NCBI RefSeq assembly: GCF_002217355.1
Contig: NZ_MUHA01000003.1
Location: forward strand, 156,510 to 217,006
Source: Flavobacterium oncorhynchi
Lineage (GTDB): Bacteria; Bacteroidota; Bacteroidia; Flavobacteriales; Flavobacteriaceae
Direction: 5' to 3'
Length of the DNA: 60,497 nt
Made by a program: the position numbers and the translations under genes. The notes below the pieces were generated by a model, which was not told the DNA's origin, did no database searches, and was given only the letters and a program-made list of their open reading frames with translations. This document shows, piece by piece, positions 45,402 to 53,823 of the stretch (the stretch's first letter is position 1; each line of letters starts with the position of its first letter).

Positions 45402-47777
45402 TTGAAAAATAAACTTACAGCGTTTTTTCAACGCATTATAAACTGGATTAAAAGAAACAAAATAAAATCAGCAATTGCATTTGTGCTCTTGCTGATTTAC
45501 TATTTTTCGATACCTCGAACTTTATTCAAAGAACCTTATTCAACCGTTATTGAAAGCAAAGAGGGCGAATTATTAGGAGCTAAAATTGCCCGTGACGGAC
45601 AATGGCGTTTTCCTTCGCAAGACAGCGTTCCGGATAAATTCAAGAAGTGTATTGTTTATTTTGAAGACGAGTATTTCTACAAACATCCAGGATTTAATCC
45701 TGGAGCGATGATAAATGCTTTTAAACAAAATAGAAAAGCAGGTAAAGTCGTTAGAGGCGGCAGTACCTTAACACAGCAAGTTATAAGATTATCCCGAAAA
45801 GGGAAGAACAGAACTTACTTTGAAAAATTAATTGAAATTATTCTCGCCACAAGATTAGAATTAGGATATTCAAAAAATGAAATTCTCGAAATGTATGCCG
45901 CTCACGCACCATTTGGAGGGAATGTTGTTGGGTTAGAAATGGCCTCTTGGCGTTATTTTGGAGTACAGTCCAATCAATTATCGTGGGCTGAAAATGCAGT
46001 TTTAGCGGTTTTACCAAATGCACCAAGTTTAATTTATCCCGGAAAAAATCAGATAAAATTATTGAATAAACGAAACCGACTTTTACTAAAATTACATCAG
46101 GAAGGTATAATCGACAAGCAAACTTATGAACTTTCTATAGAAGAACCTTTACCTCAAAAGCCATATGATCTCCCTCAAATTGCACCACATTTATTGCAGA
46201 GAGTGGCAAAAAATGAAGAAGGAATAAGAGTAAAAACAACAATTGATTATGCGTTGCAAAATCGTGTAAATCAAATTGCGAGATATTATTACAATCAGTA
46301 CAAGCAAAATGAAGTTCACAATCTAGCTATTTTGGTAATTGACGTTCAGAATAGAAATGTAATGAGTTACGTTGGAAATGCTCCAACAGATAAAGATCAT
46401 CAAAAAGATGTTGATATTATTGATGCTCCTAGAAGTACAGGAAGTATTTTAAAACCACTTTTGTACGGTGCAATGTTAGATGATGGTGAATTGTTACCCA
46501 ATACTTTAGTGGCCGATGTTCCTACGCAGATTTCAGGATATACGCCCCAAAATTTCAATTTAACATTTGATGGCGCTGTTCCGGCGCATCGTGCACTGTC
46601 GCGTTCGTTGAACATTCCAGCAGTTTTAATGCTTCAGGAATTTACAGTCAATAAATTTTACGAAGAACTTCAAAAATTTAAGCTGAAGAACATTAATAAA
46701 ACTCCTGATCATTATGGTTTGTCGCTTATTTTAGGCGGTGCCGAAAGCAATTTATGGGATTTATGCAGAACTTATGCAAATCTGTCTTCAACATTGAATT
46801 TCTATACTAAAAATAAAAATCAATACAGAACAAATGAGTTTACAGAATTAAATTATAAAAATGATTTTAAGCCCGATTTTGGATCTGAAACAGATCAAAA
46901 GAATATTTTGGGTGCAGGATCAATTTGGTTAACGTATAATGCAATGGAAGAAGTTAATAGACCTGAAGGAGACGAAGCTTGGAAGTTCTACGACAGTTCT
47001 TTGAAAATTGCATGGAAAACAGGAACAAGTTTTGGTAATAGAGATGCATGGGCCATTGGGACTAATTCAAGATATGTGGTTGGAATTTGGGTTGGAAATG
47101 CTACTGGAGAAGGAAGGCCAACCTTAACAGGAGTTACGAGTGCAGCTCCAATTTTATTCGACGTTTTTAATTTACTACCAAGGCAAAGATGGTTTGATAC
47201 TCCTTATAAAGATTTAGCAGAAGTTGAGGTTTGTCGTTTAAGTGGTTACTTGGCAAAAGAGAATTGTCCGAAAATTAAACAATGGGTTTCTAAAAAAGGA
47301 AAATCAACAAAAGTTTGTCCGTATCACAGAACTATTCATTTAGATAAAACAGAACAGTTTCAGGTAAACAGCAGCTGTGAAAATGTTGAAAATATTATTG
47401 CTAAAAATTGGTTTGTTCTGCCTCCAGTTATGGCTTGGTACTATAAAAGCCAGCATATTGAATATTTACCATTACCACCATTTAAAGAAGGCTGCGAGGG
47501 AACTCAAACCTCAGTTATGGATTTTATTTATCCAAAGGCAAACAGCAAAATATATTTGACTAAAGATTTTAATAGCAAAGTACAACCTGTAATTTTAAAA
47601 GTTGCTTATTCTGAAAGAGATAAAGAATTGTTTTGGTATGTTGATGATGTTTACAAAGCCACAACAAAAACCTTTCATGAACTGCCAATTACACCGACAA
47701 CAGGAATACATTATATTACAGTTGTAGATGCTTTAGGAAATGAAATTAGGCGAAAAATTGAAATTGTGAGGGAATAA
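45402..47777 (+). CDS. pbpC: Penicillin-binding protein 1C
   Basis: Bifunctional peptidoglycan synthase anchored in the inner membrane, about 791 residues. Seen: one N-terminal membrane helix (about 20-36 from this start), glycosyltransferase domain with FEDEYFYKHPGFNPGAM and RGGSTLTQQ, transpeptidase domain with the active Ser in STGSILK and the KTGT motif, and a C-terminal BiPBP_C domain (about the last 90 residues). The TTG at 45402 is preferred. Another TTG at 45351 would add 17 residues derived from an intergenic hairpin. No ATG is available near the true start. Partner of the preceding macroglobulin gene. Confidence 0.92.
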   Translation: MKNKLTAFFQRIINWIKRNKIKSAIAFVLLLIYYFSIPRTLFKEPYSTVIESKEGELLGAKIARDGQWRFPSQDSVPDKFKKCIVYFEDEYFYKHPGFNPGAMINAFKQNRKAGKVVRGGSTLTQQVIRLSRKGKNRTYFEKLIEIILATRLELGYSKNEILEMYAAHAPFGGNVVGLEMASWRYFGVQSNQLSWAENAVLAVLPNAPSLIYPGKNQIKLLNKRNRLLLKLHQEGIIDKQTYELSIEEPLPQKPYDLPQIAPHLLQRVAKNEEGIRVKTTIDYALQNRVNQIARYYYNQYKQNEVHNLAILVIDVQNRNVMSYVGNAPTDKDHQKDVDIIDAPRSTGSILKPLLYGAMLDDGELLPNTLVADVPTQISGYTPQNFNLTFDGAVPAHRALSRSLNIPAVLMLQEFTVNKFYEELQKFKLKNINKTPDHYGLSLILGGAESNLWDLCRTYANLSSTLNFYTKNKNQYRTNEFTELNYKNDFKPDFGSETDQKNILGAGSIWLTYNAMEEVNRPEGDEAWKFYDSSLKIAWKTGTSFGNRDAWAIGTNSRYVVGIWVGNATGEGRPTLTGVTSAAPILFDVFNLLPRQRWFDTPYKDLAEVEVCRLSGYLAKENCPKIKQWVSKKGKSTKVCPYHRTIHLDKTEQFQVNSSCENVENIIAKNWFVLPPVMAWYYKSQHIEYLPLPPFKEGCEGTQTSVMDFIYPKANSKIYLTKDFNSKVQPVILKVAYSERDKELFWYVDDVYKATTKTFHELPITPTTGIHYITVVDALGNEIRRKIEIVRE

Positions 47778-47779
47778 TT

Positions 47780-48286
47780 TTATTGTATAATATTAAACTT
47801 TTGGTACGCTTTTTCATTTTTTGTTAGACGTAAAGTGAGCGAAGTAGTAAAGCCTTTATATACAGATGTTTTTTCATTATTATAGGGAAGGGAATATCCA
47901 AAACCTAAATCAAATCTATTTAAAAAAGTAAATCCGCCTATTGCATAGGCATTTTTATGAGAACTTCCTGTTTTTATAAAAAGTAATTCCTTGCTGTAGG
48001 ATAAATGTACATCAGGAAGTCCATAATAGTTTCCGTTGTAACTGTTTGTGACACCATATCCCGCGCCCAGAAAGAGTTTGTTTTCATTTTTGCAGTCCAA
48101 ACAAAATTCTAGTCCGCCAGTGAGAAGGCTTTTGTTTGCTACTGAATAGTTTATATAGAAAATAGGCTCAAACGTAAAATCAGATTTGGTATTTTGAGCA
48201 TTTACACTGAAAGAAAATAAGGCCAGTAGTACACAATAAATACCTAATTTTCCTGAATATGATTTATGAAAACTGCTAAAAGGCAT
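47780..48286 (-). CDS. Hypothetical exported protein, probable small beta-barrel
   Basis: Not assigned to a family. 168 residues: an N-terminal signal segment (about 12-30, ending SVNAQ) and then alternating strands (LFLGAGYGVTNSYNG, DVHLSYSKELLFI, FDLGFGYSLPY) as in outer-membrane barrels. Two cysteines form a CLDC pair at about residues 63-66. It is convergent with pbpC with only two bases between the stops. Confidence 0.6.
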   Translation of the reverse strand: MPFSSFHKSYSGKLGIYCVLLALFSFSVNAQNTKSDFTFEPIFYINYSVANKSLLTGGLEFCLDCKNENKLFLGAGYGVTNSYNGNYYGLPDVHLSYSKELLFIKTGSSHKNAYAIGGFTFLNRFDLGFGYSLPYNNEKTSVYKGFTTSLTLRLTKNEKAYQKFNIIQ

Positions 48287-48423
48287 AATAGAGTATTAAA
48301 ATTGAAATTTTCATAAAAATATTTAAATATAAATAATTCAGTAGCTCTATTAAGTTTTTTTTATGTTATAAAGAGCTTTAATATGAAATAGTGAAAAGAA
48401 ATATTCTAATGAAAACGAATACC

Positions 48424-48496
48424 TAGCCCAGATAGAAGCGGCATCCTTTTTCTGGCTTCTTTAGCCAAGAAAAGATACAAGCGGATAGCTGGAAAT
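48424..48496 (+). repeat. Structured dispersed element, copy A
   Basis: TAGCCCAGATAGAAGCGG, an internal hairpin (GGCTTCTTTAGCC at about 48454-48466), then AAAAGATACAAGCGGATAGC and TGGAA. The closing helix is CCAG (48428-48431) with CTGG (48489-48492). The corresponding pairs in the other two copies are CCCG/CGGG and GGG/CCC. Confidence 0.65.
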
Positions 48497-48517
48497 TGCT
48501 TTTGATTAAAAATATCC

Positions 48518-48575
48518 GCCACGAATTACACAAATTATCACAAATTAATTCGTGCTCATTTGCGTAATTCGTGGC
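48518..48575. repeat. Long inverted repeat, GCCACGAATTAC type
   Basis: GCCACGAATTAC faces GTAATTCGTGGC, same family as 33786-33857. It directly follows the structured element. Confidence 0.85.
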
Positions 48576-48593
48576 GAAAAAAAAGGCATAAAA

Positions 48594-48625
48594 AAAACCG
48601 CCCCGATGCATCGGGGCGGTTTTTA
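48594..48625 (-). terminator. Terminator of rng
   Basis: Perfect palindrome AAAACCGCCCCGAT/ATCGGGGCGGTTTT ending two bases from the rng stop codon. T-rich on both strands. Confidence 0.85.
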
Positions 48626-48627
48626 TT

Positions 48628-50172
48628 TTATTCTGTAATAACATTTCCCTTTTTGTCGTAGAAATGATATTCTAAATACGTGTAAGCGTCACGAGGTATG
48701 ATTTTCACCCATTTCTTATGTTCAAAAAACCATTTTGAACGTAATGATGGAAAACCTTTGCTGAGGTATGCAGCCACAAACGGATGTGTGTTAAGCACAA
48801 CTTTATTGTGGGTTTTTAAAAGTCTTTCTAAATCAGAGGTGATCTTATCAATAATTAAAATAGGTGCTTCAATTTCACCATTTTCTTTGTTAGGATCTTC
48901 TTCTCTGGTCTTAATGTTAACTTCTGGTCTTACACGCTGTCTTGTAATTTGGACTAAACCAAATTTACTTGGCGGTAATATTTTATGCTTTGCTTTATCG
49001 TCGCTCATTTCTTCTCGCAAGAAGTCGAACAAAACCTTCCTATTTTCAGGATTCGACATATCGATAAAATCTACTACTATGATTCCGCCCATATCTCGCA
49101 GACGAAGTTGTCTGGCGATTTCTGCTGCAGCAATCATGTTTACTTCCATAGCAGTGTCTTCTTGATTGGTTGCTTTATTCGAACGGTTTCCGCTGTTTAC
49201 GTCAATAACGTGAAGAGCTTCGGTATGTTCGATGATAAGGTAAGCGCCCTTGCTCATAGATACTGTTCTTCCAAAAGAAGTTTTGATTTGTCTCTCTATA
49301 TTGTATTTCTCAAAAATTGGAGTGTCATTTGATTGATAAAACTTAACAATCGATTGTTTTGAAGGTGCAATTTCTTGCAGATATTCCTTCGTTTGATGGT
49401 ACAACTCTTCGTCATCTATTTGAATACCGCTGAAGGTATCGTTGAATACATCTCTTAATATCGAAGAAGCTCTGTTAAGCTCTCCTAATACTTTTGATGG
49501 ATGATGAGCAGTTGGTAATTTTTTACACATTGCAGTCCATCTGCCAAGCAGGTTCTGCAAATCTTTTTCTAATTCGGCTACGTTTTTGCCTTCGGCTACT
49601 GTGCGAACAATAACACCAAATCCTTTAGGTTTGATCGATAGAACAAGTTTTTTTAGACGATCCTTTTCTTTTTTGTCTTCTATTTTTTGAGAAATAGAAA
49701 CACGATCAGAAAAAGGAACTAGAACGATAAATCTTCCGGCAAGAGAAAGCTCAGCACTTATTCTTGGGCCTTTGGTCGATATAGGTTCTTTAACTACTTG
49801 AACTAAAACAGATTGATTGGCACTTAAAATATCAGTAATGATGCCATCTTTGTCAATCTCTTTTTCAAACTGAAAGGTTTTTAGGGAGAAATCTTTTAAT
49901 TTACCTGCGCTTACAAGTTTTATGAATTTCAGTTGAGAAGCTAAATTTGGACCTAAATCGTGATAATGTAAAAAGGCATCTTTTTCGAAGCCTACATTTA
50001 CAAAAGCAGCATTAAGTCCAGCAACTGGTTTTCGAATTTTGGCAATAAAAATATCACCAACCTGAAAGTTGCTTTTTTCTTCTTCTTTATGTAATTCAAT
50101 TAGTTTTCCATCTTTTAATAAGGCAAAATCTACGGCTTCAGAACTCGATCTAATGATTAATTCTTTATTCAC
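48628..50172 (-). CDS. rng: Ribonuclease E/G family endoribonuclease
   Basis: RNase G-type enzyme for rRNA and mRNA processing, 514 residues. Seen: S1 domain (about 35-125; VGDIFIAKIRKPVAGLNAAFVNVG-type start), RNase H-like and DNase I-like parts, catalytic Asp in HVIDVNSGNRSNK (about residue 303-306) and IVVDFIDM (about 345-350). The zinc-link CPxC motif that should follow the ITRQRVRPEVNI region is absent. The GTG at 50172 was chosen: an upstream in-frame ATG (50253) adds 27 residues from an AACCAAAA-repeat spacer. The downstream order HU, small basic gene, rng is on one strand. Confidence 0.92.
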   Translation of the reverse strand: MNKELIIRSSSEAVDFALLKDGKLIELHKEEEKSNFQVGDIFIAKIRKPVAGLNAAFVNVGFEKDAFLHYHDLGPNLASQLKFIKLVSAGKLKDFSLKTFQFEKEIDKDGIITDILSANQSVLVQVVKEPISTKGPRISAELSLAGRFIVLVPFSDRVSISQKIEDKKEKDRLKKLVLSIKPKGFGVIVRTVAEGKNVAELEKDLQNLLGRWTAMCKKLPTAHHPSKVLGELNRASSILRDVFNDTFSGIQIDDEELYHQTKEYLQEIAPSKQSIVKFYQSNDTPIFEKYNIERQIKTSFGRTVSMSKGAYLIIEHTEALHVIDVNSGNRSNKATNQEDTAMEVNMIAAAEIARQLRLRDMGGIIVVDFIDMSNPENRKVLFDFLREEMSDDKAKHKILPPSKFGLVQITRQRVRPEVNIKTREEDPNKENGEIEAPILIIDKITSDLERLLKTHNKVVLNTHPFVAAYLSKGFPSLRSKWFFEHKKWVKIIPRDAYTYLEYHFYDKKGNVITE

Positions 50173-50404
50173 ACTGTAAATTTTTATCCGTGAATTGGTT
50201 GTCGGTTGTTTGTTGATAGTTGTTGGTAAAAATAACCAAAAACCAAAAACCAAGAACCATCAACTTCTACAAGGATGGATTAAACAATATTTTAACAGGT
50301 ATTGAACCCGGAGAAAACTAGCTGGCAGTTTGCAGTTTTAAGTAATCAGTGGACTGAAGACTAAATACTGATGACTGGATACTAATTTTCAATTTCAATG
50401 AACG

Positions 50405-50441
50405 TTTAAAAAGAAAAAAGTAGTTTAAAACTACTTTTTCT
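50405..50441 (-). terminator. Terminator overlapping the end of the small basic gene
   Basis: AGTAGTTT and AAACTACT flank a 2-base centre (about 50420-50435), followed on the minus strand by a T-rich run. The hairpin includes the stop codon. Confidence 0.6.
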
Positions 50442-50523
50442 TTTTGTGACGGTTAGCTCTCGCTCTTTTTTTACGTTTGTGAGTAGCTACCTTATGTCTC
50501 TTTCTTTTTTTACCACTTGGCAT
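50431..50523 (-). CDS. 30-residue very basic protein, candidate ribosomal protein bL38
   Basis: Short gene below most ORF cut-offs. It encodes 30 residues starting MPSGKKRKRHKVATHKRKKR and ending in four lysines: about 19 Lys/Arg and four His, no acidic residue. It has an ATG, a clean stop and a terminator, and lies 27 bases after HU on the same strand. Such a peptide can only bind nucleic acid, most likely rRNA. A novel protein bL38 was reported in the Flavobacterium johnsoniae ribosome structure, and this gene is a good candidate. I name it from memory of the general description, not by alignment. Ribosomal protein bTHX has a different sequence pattern. Confidence 0.7.
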   Translation of the reverse strand: MPSGKKRKRHKVATHKRKKRARANRHKKKK

Positions 50524-50550
50524 ATTGTGTCAGATTTATGTTAATTAATA

Positions 50551-50841
50551 TTATTTTGCTTCGTTGTTCGTTTTTACTCCTTCTACAAAAACTTTTGCAG
50601 GTTTAAACGCAGGGATGTTGTGTGCAGGAATTTTAATTGTAGTGTTTTTAGAGATATTTCTACCAGTCTTTTCAGCTCTGGTTTTTACAATAAAACTACC
50701 AAAACCTCTTAGGTAAACATTGTCTCCAGTTTCTAATGAAGTCTTAACTTCTTCCATGAACGTTTCTACTGTTGCTTGAACATCTCCTTTTTCAAGACCT
50801 AGTTTTTCTGAAATTTTCGCTACGATATCTGCTTTCGTCAT
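50551..50841 (-). CDS. HU family DNA-binding protein
   Basis: Nucleoid-associated protein of 96 residues, forms dimers that bend DNA. Seen: MTKADIVAKISEKLGLEKGD start, GDNVYLRGFGSFIVKTRAEKTGRN and the beta-arm tip with KIPAHNIPAFKPAK (Pro conserved for intercalation). It has its own promoter, divergent from mutY, and is the first gene of a minus-strand group with the small basic gene and rng. Confidence 0.93.
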   Translation of the reverse strand: MTKADIVAKISEKLGLEKGDVQATVETFMEEVKTSLETGDNVYLRGFGSFIVKTRAEKTGRNISKNTTIKIPAHNIPAFKPAKVFVEGVKTNNEAK

Positions 50842-50889
50842 TTTCTTTCCTATTTTATTTTATAATGGTGTACTATTTTTTTGAGGTTG

Positions 50890-50921
50890 CAAATATAAGA
50901 ATTAAAAAAATAATTAATCAA
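50890..50921 (-). promoter_or_regulatory. Promoter of the HU gene
   Basis: On the minus strand TTG (50921-50919), a 21-base spacer and TATATTTG (50897-50890). Predicted leader is about 45 bases. Confidence 0.6.
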
Positions 50922-50980
50922 GCTAATTCGTTAAATTTTAATTACATAAACATTTACTTTTGCTTTTTAAGGATTTTAAT

Positions 50981-52027
50981 ATGGATTTTCATAACACACT
51001 GATAAAATGGTATTTACAAAACAAGCGTGATCTTCCATGGCGAAATACGACCGATCCATACCAAATTTGGCTCTCAGAAATTATGCTGCAGCAAACAAGA
51101 GTTGCGCAAGGAATGCCTTACTTTTTTGCTTTTACTAAGGAGTTTCCTACTGTTTTTGATCTTGCAAATGCCTCTGAAGAGCAGGTTTTGAAACTTTGGC
51201 AGGGACTTGGCTATTATTCACGTGCTCGAAATTTACATAAAACGGCAAAATATGTGGCATTTGATTTAGGCGGAAGTTTTCCTGCTGCTTATAAAGAGCT
51301 TTTAAGTTTGAAAGGGGTAGGCGAGTATACAGCGGCTGCTATAGCTTCTTTCTCCTATAATGAAGCGGTTCCGGTTGTTGATGGAAATGTGTTTAGAGTA
51401 CTTTCGCGTTATTTTGATATTGAATCTGATATAGCGATTCCTGCTACTAAAAAAGAGTTTACTGAACTTGCATACGAATTGATGCCAAAAGATAATCCGG
51501 CAATTTTTAATCAGGCGATAATGGAGTTTGGCGCCTTGCAATGTGTGCCTAAAAGTCCTAATTGTACGATTTGTGATTTTAATGATAGTTGTGCAGCGCT
51601 TCAAAAAAAGAAGGTTATGGATTTGCCTGTAAAATCAAAAAAAGTAAAAGTTACCAATCGTTTCTTTAATTATTTAATTTTAGAAGATGCCTTAGGAAAT
51701 ACGCAGATACAAAAAAGAACCGCAAAAGGAATCTGGCATAATTTGTATGAGTTTCCTCTTCTTGAAACAAAGGAAATTGAAGGATTTGATTTTGTTTCAG
51801 AAGCTGTAAAAAATGATCTTTTTTGTTCTTATACTATTATAGGTATAGAGGAATATCATAATGCGGCTTTGGTGCACAAGCTTTCGCATCAGCATTTGCA
51901 TATTCAATTTTGGAAAATAAAGATTGAGGAGGTAATAGAAAAGGGTGTTAATATGGTAGATGTAAAAGCATTTCCTTTTCCTATTGTAATTTATAATTTT
52001 CTAGAAAAGCAGGAATTAATTTGCTAA
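50981..52027 (+). CDS. mutY: A/G-specific adenine glycosylase
   Basis: DNA repair glycosylase removing A opposite 8-oxoguanine, 348 residues. Seen: helix-hairpin-helix region LKGVGEYTAAAIASF (about 104-118) with the catalytic Asp in VPVVDGNVFRVLSR (about 127-140), Fe-S cluster cysteines in CVPKSPNCTICDFNDSC (about 188-204), and a C-terminal NUDIX-like domain (about 225-345) reading 8-oxoG. The ATG at 50981 is preferred over one at 50960, because the -7-like TACTTTTG covers 50955-50962. It is followed by ssb, gldE and gldD. Confidence 0.94.
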   Translation: MDFHNTLIKWYLQNKRDLPWRNTTDPYQIWLSEIMLQQTRVAQGMPYFFAFTKEFPTVFDLANASEEQVLKLWQGLGYYSRARNLHKTAKYVAFDLGGSFPAAYKELLSLKGVGEYTAAAIASFSYNEAVPVVDGNVFRVLSRYFDIESDIAIPATKKEFTELAYELMPKDNPAIFNQAIMEFGALQCVPKSPNCTICDFNDSCAALQKKKVMDLPVKSKKVKVTNRFFNYLILEDALGNTQIQKRTAKGIWHNLYEFPLLETKEIEGFDFVSEAVKNDLFCSYTIIGIEEYHNAALVHKLSHQHLHIQFWKIKIEEVIEKGVNMVDVKAFPFPIVIYNFLEKQELIC

Positions 52028-52063
52028 ATAAAATGTATCTTTGGTAGAAATACCGCTATTATT

Positions 52064-52504
52064 ATGAATGGAACATTAAACAAAGTCATGCTTATTGGGC
52101 ACTTAGGCGATGATGTAAAAATGCATTATTTTGATGGAGGAAACTGTATTGGGCGTTTTCAATTGGCGACAAACGAAGTTTATATTAATAAAACAACCAA
52201 TGAAAAAATAACTTCAACAGAATGGCATAATCTAGTTGTACGTAATAAGGCAGCTGAAATTTGTGAAAAATATCTTTCAAAAGGAGATAAGATATATGTT
52301 GAAGGGCGTATAAAATCCAGACAATGGCAAGCTGAGGATGGTACTACAAAATATACGACCGAAATTCAAGTTACTGAGTTTACTTTTCTTACGACAAAAA
52401 AAGAAACTGCAAATCATAAACCAAATCAAGATTCAGAATCCGCAAAAAATACTAACTTTGATGCTTCAAATGAAGGGTTGCCAATAAATGATCTGCCCTT
52501 CTGA
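52064..52504 (+). CDS. ssb: Single-stranded DNA-binding protein
   Basis: OB-fold protein of 146 residues with N-terminal DNA-binding domain (about 1-105; LNKVMLIGHLGDDVKMHYFD, STEWHNLVV, YVEGRIKSRQW). The tail is disordered and ends in the conserved acidic tip (INDLPF) used to recruit repair proteins. A -7-like TATCTTTG lies at 52036-52043. It lies between mutY and gldE on one strand. Confidence 0.94.
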   Translation: MNGTLNKVMLIGHLGDDVKMHYFDGGNCIGRFQLATNEVYINKTTNEKITSTEWHNLVVRNKAAEICEKYLSKGDKIYVEGRIKSRQWQAEDGTTKYTTEIQVTEFTFLTTKKETANHKPNQDSESAKNTNFDASNEGLPINDLPF

Positions 52505-52527
52505 TTGTTTAACTAATTTATTTTAAT

Positions 52528-53823
52528 TTGGACCCGGAGCCCAGTTTACTTTTTACTTCAACTTTAGACATCAATTTAATTATTGGTTTTGTCGGAATAT
52601 TTATTTTACTTTTTCTATCGGCCATTGTTTCAGGAGCCGAAGTTGCACTCTTCTCTTTGTCTCAGAAAGATATCGACCAAACACTGCAGGAAAATTTCTC
52701 AAAGGGAAAAATCATTTCTGATCTTTTAGATAAACCCAAAAAACTATTAGCAACATTGTTAGTTGCCAATAATTTTTTGAATATTGGAGTTGTTATATTG
52801 TTTTCTTTCGTTGGCCGAAATTTATTTAATGGTGTTAGTTCTCCAGTTCTTAAGTTTATTTTAGAAGTCATTTTAGTTACTTTTTTAATCTTGTTGTTTG
52901 CAGAAGTTTTGCCTAAAGTGTATGCAAGCAGAAACAATATAAAGTTTGTTAATCGTTTTGTTTATCCCATTTCAGTTTTAGACAAATTGCTTACACCAAT
53001 TAGTCTTCCTATGCGCAGTCTTACTTTGTATTTGCATAATAAATTAGGGAAACAAAAAAATAACTTTTCGATTAATCAGCTTTCTCAAGCTTTGGAATTA
53101 ACTGATTCGGAAGGAACTTCAACAGAAGAACAGAAAATTTTAGAAGGAATTGTTTCTTTTGGAAATACAGATACCAAGCAGGTTATGAGTCCGAGAATTG
53201 ATATTTTTGCTTTGGAAATATCAGAGTCATTTGAAGCTATCTGTCCGAAGATTATCGAGAAAGGATTTTCTAGAATACCTGTATATCGTGACAATATAGA
53301 TCAAATAGAAGGTGTTTTGTTTGTTAAAGACTTGCTGCCGCATATTGATAAAGATGATTTTGATTGGACTTCATTAATAAGAGAAGCTTTTTTTGTTCCT
53401 GAGAACAAGAAACTAGATAATTTATTAAAAGATTTTCAGAGCTTAAAAAGTCATTTGGCTATTGTTGTTGATGAGTACGGCGGGACTTCTGGATTGGTTT
53501 CTTTAGAAGATATTATAGAAGAAATTGTAGGCGATATTAGTGATGAATTTGATGATGAAAACTTAAATTATTCTCAAATAGATGAAAAGAATTTTCTTTT
53601 TGAAGGAAAAATAAATCTAAAAGATTTCTATCGAATTGTTGATGTTGACGAAGATGTTTTTGAATCTCGCAAAGGTGAGGCGGAAACATTGGCGGGATTT
53701 ATTTTAGAAATTTTAGGAAATTTCCCAAAGAAAGATCAAAAAGTGATTTTCGAAAACTGTGTTTTTACAATTGAAACAGTTGATAAAAAACGTGTTAAAC
53801 AAATAAAAGTAACAATAGAATAA
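52528..53823 (+). CDS. gldE: Gliding motility-associated protein GldE (CNNM/CBS domain protein)
   Basis: Membrane protein of 431 residues with a CNNM/DUF21 domain (three to four hydrophobic segments, about 14-190), a CBS pair (about 210-330; VMSPRIDIFALE, GFSRIPVYRDN, IVVDEYGGTSGLVSLEDIIEE) and a CorC_HlyC C-terminal domain. In F. johnsoniae GldE is found upstream of gldD and supports gliding. It starts with TTG at 52528, as no ATG is near and the DPEPS start fits. Its stop overlaps the gldD start by one base. Confidence 0.9.
   Translation: MDPEPSLLFTSTLDINLIIGFVGIFILLFLSAIVSGAEVALFSLSQKDIDQTLQENFSKGKIISDLLDKPKKLLATLLVANNFLNIGVVILFSFVGRNLFNGVSSPVLKFILEVILVTFLILLFAEVLPKVYASRNNIKFVNRFVYPISVLDKLLTPISLPMRSLTLYLHNKLGKQKNNFSINQLSQALELTDSEGTSTEEQKILEGIVSFGNTDTKQVMSPRIDIFALEISESFEAICPKIIEKGFSRIPVYRDNIDQIEGVLFVKDLLPHIDKDDFDWTSLIREAFFVPENKKLDNLLKDFQSLKSHLAIVVDEYGGTSGLVSLEDIIEEIVGDISDEFDDENLNYSQIDEKNFLFEGKINLKDFYRIVDVDEDVFESRKGEAETLAGFILEILGNFPKKDQKVIFENCVFTIETVDKKRVKQIKVTIE

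Larger units (their letters stand above)
48287..48627. other. Repeat-rich intergenic region between the barrel gene and rng
   Basis: 341 bases with no gene. It holds the structured element (48424-48496), a GCCACGAATTAC inverted repeat (48518-48575) and the rng terminator (48594-48625), each listed separately. The first 130 bases are AT-rich with nothing recognisable. Confidence 0.6.
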
